Assembly: GCA_963702305.1 (NCBI GenBank)
Contig: CAVPBX010000017.1
Location: forward strand, 132,632 to 196,631
From: PALSA-693 sp963702305
GTDB lineage: Bacteria > Actinomycetota > Acidimicrobiia > Acidimicrobiales > Palsa-688
DNA: 64,000 bases
Direction: 5' to 3'
This document shows positions 60,432-64,000 of the stretch, in pieces (within the stretch, counting starts at the first letter, position 1; each line of letters starts with the position of its first letter). A program made the translations under genes and the position numbers. Below the pieces are notes generated by a model, which saw only the letters and a program-made list of their open reading frames with translations, searched no databases and was not told the origin of the DNA.

Positions 60432-61217
60432 CTACCTATGAACTGGCGGGATCGCTGGTCTATGGGTGATGGCGCGCCGGTATCTCCCGCGAGGACGCTG
60501 AGCGCGAAGCGAAGGGACTTCAAGGTCTGGCGGTATCCGAGGCCGTGTTGGATTCCAGCGCCGGCGACACGCTGGTCGAGGATGGCGACCCTGTACACGA
60601 GCGCGCCGGTTGTCGCGTCGAGTCTTCGAGAGCGCACCGCTTCGAGGACGGCGAGTGCGAACGAGTCGTCGACACTGTCCGGATCGTTGAGACGCATGGC
60701 GGTCGTCACGGCGGCATCGGTGAATGACACCGATGTGCTCGGGGTCCGCCGATGCCGGTCATGGATTGTTCGAAGGCGCCGTTCGACGCGTCTGACTATG
60801 AGACGGGCGGGACGCGGATGGCCTTGACCTGAGAGGGTTGTGATGGTCTCCCAGGCGGAACTGATGGTGTCGGCGTCGAGGTCGGCACGGTTCGCCCACG
60901 CGCCGTCGCTTCGTGCGGCAGCCCAGCGGCGGTTGGCAGCCGCTCTCAGGCCCGGGATGACCGCGACGAGAGTCGCGGTACGCGGCGAGGGCGTCGTCCC
61001 GTGCGGCAATAAGAAGGTCGGCGAGCAGGGCGCAGGAGCGGGTCGGGTCACCGGGGTGTCCGATGGTGGCGACGATGTCCGCGGGGGAGGCGAAGCCGGC
61101 CAGGCGGGGCCCATCGGCCACCCATTGGTGGCCGGCCTGGACGGCCGCAGGGCGGGAGGCGATCTGTTCCCAGTCTCGCCGCAAGAGCGCCCAGGCGTTC
61201 ATACCGGGATCAACCAT
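60432..61217 (-). CDS. hypothetical element protein, possibly sigma-like; frameshifted
   Basis: ATG 61217 opens NAWALLRRDWEQIASRPAAV ... LLADLLIAARDDALAAYR. A one-base shift near 60975-60985 then leads into ATLVAVIPGLRAAANRRWAA, LIVRRVERRLRTIHDRHRR and a C-terminal ATTGALVYRVAILDQRVAGAGIQHGLGYRQT. The last block resembles a sigma region-4-type helix-turn-helix, which is only an impression. After the shift the frame has no stop before the excisionase gene; another frame has TAG at 60432-60434, so a second frame change or a fusion is possible. Confidence 0.5.
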
Positions 61218-61466
61218 GTGCGTCCCCCCAACCGTCGTGCGACGTTCCTCCGGGGACCTGGTCGCGAGAAATTCTCCGCGGGGCGTTCTCCGCAGGGTTC
61301 CGGCTGGCGGTCTCGCAACCGGCTGCGGGTTTCTCTGTTGGCCGTTCGCTGCGATCAGGCGGTGGGTGGGAACGTGCCGGTGTTTGGGGGAGGTCCGATG
61401 GCGCGGTCAGGGTGGGGGCGAGGGGCCGATCGGGTGGCGGGCTCATGACATCCGATTGTCCCGACG

Positions 61467-61508
61467 GTCCTTGCTGGAGTCCTTGTCGAGTCCTTGCCAA
61501 GGTCCTTG
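61467..61508. repeat. iteron array A: four GTCCTTG at 11-12-bp spacing
   Basis: GTCCTTG starts at 61467, 61479, 61490 and 61502, so copies fall on about one face of the helix. Part of the 800-bp gap (61218-62020) between the divergent element genes, which otherwise holds no gene I trust. Confidence 0.8.
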
Positions 61509-61560
61509 CTGCACGTTGGCCGGCGGCCCGCTGACCTGCCTGAACGCGGCCCGCAAGAAG

Positions 61561-61576
61561 GACGAAATATTTCGTC
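61561..61576. repeat. perfect 16-bp palindrome, A/T-rich centre
   Basis: GACGAAATATTTCGTC is identical to its reverse complement. It is one of the few A/T-rich cores in this GC-rich element and suits a dimeric regulator or replication/transfer protein. Confidence 0.8.
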
Positions 61577-61644
61577 TCGTTCCTCATCGTTCGCCCGGCC
61601 GGGTACTGACGCTGCGGCTGCATGAGGAGATTCTCCGCATGAGC

Positions 61645-61728
61645 GTCCCCAGGACCGTCCCCAGCAGCGTCCCCACTGGCGATCCGGTCGCCACATGTCG
61701 CCTGGGGACGTCCCCAGAAATGTCCCCA
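61645..61728. repeat. iteron array B: GTCCCCA at 12-bp spacing plus 16-bp palindrome
   Basis: GTCCCCA begins at 61645, 61657, 61669, then 61710 and 61722 (spacing 12, 12, gap of 41, 12). An inverted copy at 61702-61709 makes the perfect palindrome CTGGGGACGTCCCCAG (61702-61717). Resembles binding arrays for Rep, relaxosome or control proteins. Confidence 0.85.
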
Positions 61729-61912
61729 GCGAACGGCTGTGGTCATTGGTGGTGGCCTTTCGTGGTCAGCTGTGATTGCGAGCGGGTCGTGAAGCTCGAG
61801 GGGCGGCGAGTCCGCCCGCAGCTCTTCCGACGAGCTCGGCGGAACGGGGCTTGTCACGTATAGCCCGGGCTTGGAACCACCCCACGGATGGAGTCTGGGG
61901 TTTGGGTTGTCC

Positions 61913-62014
61913 GTGGTTGTCCGCCACTGCGATTTCTTGACGAAACCGGTGGGCGCGGAGGCCGTTTACCTGGTGATGCGGATCGTCGAGCGCGCCGGTC
62001 GGGCGGGGGGCTGA
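61913..62014 (+). CDS. possible 33-aa peptide upstream of the relaxase
   Basis: GTG-initiated frame VVRHCDFLTKPVGAEAVYLV ... RIVERAGRAGG ending 6 bp before the relaxase GTG. Amphipathic in the middle. It may be the remnant of a longer gene or a leader peptide; evidence is only frame, position and composition. Confidence 0.25.
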   Translation: MVVRHCDFLTKPVGAEAVYLVMRIVERAGRAGG

Positions 62015-62020
62015 GGGGTC

Positions 62021-63162
62021 GTGTTGCGCCTGGCGAAGTTGACTGACGCCGAGTACGTGCTCACCCAGGTGGCCGCCGGCCTGGAGGACTACTACCTGGG
62101 CTCGGGGGAGGCCCCGGGAGTGTGGGCCGGGGGTTTGGCCGGACAGCTGGGGTTGGAGGGGGTGGTGGGCGCGGAGATTTGCGGGCGCTGATCGACCGAA
62201 CCCACCCGGCCACCGGGCTGGCCTTGGGCGGGCTGAAACGGCCGACGGTGCGGGCCATCGACGCCACGTTCTCGGCCCCGAAGAGCGTGTCGCTGCTGTG
62301 GGCGTTCGCTGGGTCGGAGGCGGCCAGCGGCGGTGTCGATCGCCCACGTGGAGGCGGTGACGCGGCGTTGGAGTTCGTGGAGACCAAGGCGGCAGTGACC
62401 CGCCGCCAGATCGCCGGCACCCGGGTGCGGGCCGGGACGTCGGGGTGGGCGGCGGCCACGTTCGTGCCACAGGACCAGCCGGGCCGGCGACCCCCAGTTA
62501 CACACCCACTGGTGATCGCCAACCTGGTCCACCGCGACGACGGGGCCTGGGTGGCCATCGATGCCACGGTGTTGTACCGGTGGGCGAAGGCGGCCGGGTC
62601 GATCTATCAGGAGGAACTGCGCCGCCGGCTGTCGGACCGGTTGGGGGTCGGCTGGGGTCCGGACCGCAACGGCTGCCGGGAGATGACCGGTATCACCGAA
62701 ACCCAGCTGCGGGCCTTCTCCAAGCGGACGGTCCAGATCGAAGCCCACCTGACCGCCCACGGCGGCCTGCCCGCCGACCCGAAACAGCGGATGCGGGCCG
62801 ACGAGGCAGCCAGTGTGGCCACCCGCCCCCGTAAAGACCCCTCGTTGACGCCGGTGGTGTTGCGCTCGCGGTGGGATCGCGAGGCCGAACGAGTCGGTCT
62901 GCCGTTCGGCGGGACCCTCCTTCGTCGGGTGCAAGCACCGACACGCCGGCAGCGGATCGATCATCGGCAGGTTCGGGCCCTGTTTGACTGCCTCGTCGAC
63001 CCCGAGGTCGGTTTGTGCGCGCATGACTCGCGGTTCGGCGAAGCCCAAGTGTTGGAGGCGATCGCGGCGTGGGGGGCGGGCCGGCTGGCCGCCGCGGACA
63101 TCGAAGGGGTGTCAGGAGGTCTGTGTAAGAGGGATCCACCAACCGAGTTGAGGGGCCTGTGA
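62021..63162 (+). pseudogene. TrwC/TraI-type relaxase, frameshifted and truncated
   Basis: GTG 62021 opens LRLAKLTDAEYVLTQVAAGL, then EDYYLGSGEAPGVWAG, the TrwC start with Tyr residues for DNA cleavage. A missing G near 62176 shifts to LRALIDRTHPATG ... DATFSAPKSVSLLWAFAG. Two pairs of compensating shifts (about 62328/62362 and 62467/62508) hide AVSIAHVEAV and the metal site GDPQLHTH. CREMTGITETQLRAFSKRTV follows. Homology ends near 63110 (AAWGAGRLAAADIEG) where an IS256-type element begins, so the helicase half is absent. Known role: nicking oriT and leading strand transfer. Confidence 0.8.
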
Positions 63163-64000
63163 GCCTCTGGGAAGGAGGTTTCCAGTGACGATGACAGACG
63201 TGACAGTATCGGCCCCGGTGGCCGCTAAAGGTGATGGTTCGGGCCCGGGTCGGGAGGCGTTGCCGCCGGAGTTGATCGACGAGCTGATGGCCAAGGTCAA
63301 GACCGACGGCATCCAGCTGCTCGGCGACGGCGGGTTGATCGCCGAGTTCTCCAAGCGCATCTTGGAGCGCGCCCTTGACGAGGAGTTGACCGACGAACTG
63401 GGTTACGAGCGTGGCGACCCGGGTGGGCGGGGCAGCGGCAACTCCCGGAACGGGACCACTCCCAAGACGGTTCTGACCGAGATCGGGGCGGTCGATTTGG
63501 ACGTCCCCCGGGACCGCAACGGGGTCTTCGAGCCCAAGATCGTCCCCAAGGGCGTGACCCGGTTGAAGGGGTTCAACGAGAACGTGATCGCCCTGTACGC
63601 GGGCGGGATGTCGACCCGGGATATCAAGAAGACTCTCAAGCGGTTCTACGGGGTGGACGTGTCGCCGGACCTGATCAGTCGGGTGACCGACGGGGTGCTC
63701 GAGGACCTGGCCGCTTGGCAGGCCCGGCCGCTGGACTCGGTCTACCCCATTGTCTACATCGACGGTCTGGTGGTGAAGGTGAGAACCAACGGGGTGGTGA
63801 TCAACCGGTGTGCCTACCTGGCCGTGGGCGTCGATGTCGATGGCCGCAAGCACGTGTTGGGGGTGTGGCTGGGCGACGGCGGCGAGGGCGCCAAGTTCTG
63901 GCTGTCGGTGCTCACCGAACTCAAGAACCGGGGCGTGGCCGATGTGATCTTCTGCTGCTGCGACGGCCTCAAAGGCCTGCCCGACGCCATCGAGGCCACC
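63113..64000. mobile_element. IS256-family insertion sequence, 5' part
   Basis: Relaxase homology stops abruptly around 63110 and is replaced by AGGTCTGTGTAAGAGGGATC, a plausible terminal inverted repeat, 65-75 bp before the transposase start. The exact boundary and target duplication cannot be set because the other end is outside the window. Confidence 0.65.
63185..64000 (+). CDS. IS256-family transposase, 3' truncated by the window
   Basis: 272 codons open to the edge from GTG 63185, with AAGGAGG 6 bp upstream (ATG 63191 is an alternative). Family blocks: FSKRILERALDEELTDELGYE, GNSRNGTTPKTVLTEIGAVD, VPRDRNGVFEPKIVPKG, NVIALYAGGMSTRDI, catalytic Asp 1 in PIVYIDGLVVKV and Asp 2 in VIFCCCDGLKGLPDAI. 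The third acidic residue would lie past the edge. The frame is uninterrupted, unlike the relaxase it cuts. Confidence 0.93.
   Translation, partial: MTMTDVTVSAPVAAKGDGSGPGREALPPELIDELMAKVKTDGIQLLGDGGLIAEFSKRILERALDEELTDELGYERGDPGGRGSGNSRNGTTPKTVLTEIGAVDLDVPRDRNGVFEPKIVPKGVTRLKGFNENVIALYAGGMSTRDIKKTLKRFYGVDVSPDLISRVTDGVLEDLAAWQARPLDSVYPIVYIDGLVVKVRTNGVVINRCAYLAVGVDVDGRKHVLGVWLGDGGEGAKFWLSVLTELKNRGVADVIFCCCDGLKGLPDAIEAT

Larger units (their letters stand above)
58800..64000. mobile_element. integrative (conjugative) element in tRNA-Cys, left part
   Basis: Integrase, excisionase-like HTH protein, a putative sigma-like protein, a repeat-rich control region and a TrwC-type relaxase occur in sequence from the tRNA to the window edge. 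No host-type gene follows. Coupling proteins and replication genes would be expected beyond the right edge. Confidence 0.75.

Noticed and set aside
61210..61857. 215-residue minus-strand open frame across the element control region
   Set aside because: Repetitive, Pro/Arg-rich product produced by iterons and palindromes; no start signal of quality and no recognisable domain. Treated as non-coding control DNA.

Overview
The window is high-GC DNA (GTG starts are common, and many genes overlap by 4 bp as GTGA or ATGA) from an actinobacterium. An Acidimicrobiia-type host is my inference from the gene mix: actinobacterial steroid catabolism, F420-type luciferase-like oxidoreductases, a BldD-like regulator and a complete hopanoid operon. 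All comparisons with named homologues are from memory; no searches were run.

Layout. (1) 1-28.6 kb is dominated by steroid (cholesterol-type) catabolism. It opens with the end of an HsaF aldolase. Then come an operon with ipdF and fadA6 homologues (8.3-12.3 kb), an echA20-ipdA-ipdB-ipdC block behind a TetR gene (14.0-18.2 kb), an amidohydrolase and SnoaL-like pair, an EchA19-like hydratase, an SDR plus KstR-like repressor pair, a fadD19-like ligase with an F420-type oxidoreductase, and a fadE26-fadE27-like heteromeric acyl-CoA dehydrogenase pair. KstR-type inverted repeats (AGAAC-N2-GTTCT) lie before the SDR-kstR pair and before fadE26. Together these genes cover sterol side-chain beta-oxidation and the opening of the last two rings (HIP pathway). 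Housekeeping genes (nudC, arsC-like, dinB, fxsA, an MFS transporter, an ACT protein) are interspersed. (2) 28.6-32.7 kb holds GC-rich hairpin repeats and an SNF2 helicase split by about fifteen frame changes. (3) 32.7-40.5 kb holds infA (apparently with a CTG start), transporters, a DegT aminotransferase, a glycosyltransferase, several repeats and a thioesterase. (4) 40.5-50.6 kb is a minus-strand hopanoid operon: hpnC-hpnD-hpnE-polyprenyl synthase-squalene hopene cyclase-hpnG/ispH fusion-hpnH-hpnO. It runs from farnesyl diphosphate to squalene, hopene, adenosylhopane, ribosylhopane and aminobacteriohopanetriol. (5) 50.7-58.7 kb holds a MerR-TetR fusion regulator, an aldehyde dehydrogenase, pirin, a metallo-hydrolase, a BldD-like regulator, glgX and a cation/proton antiporter. 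(6) From tRNA-Cys (58.73 kb) to the right edge is an integrative element: tyrosine integrase beside the tRNA, an excisionase-like gene, a putative sigma-like gene, an 800-bp control region with two 11-12-bp-spaced iteron arrays and two perfect 16-bp palindromes, and a TrwC-type relaxase cut off by an IS256-family element that runs off the window.

A recurring oddity is single-base frame changes, usually explained by one extra G or C in a short G/C run. They occur in fxsA, the SnoaL-like gene, fadD19, hpnD, the element genes and, at very high density, the helicase. Most look like sequence or assembly errors; the helicase cluster deserves raw-read inspection.
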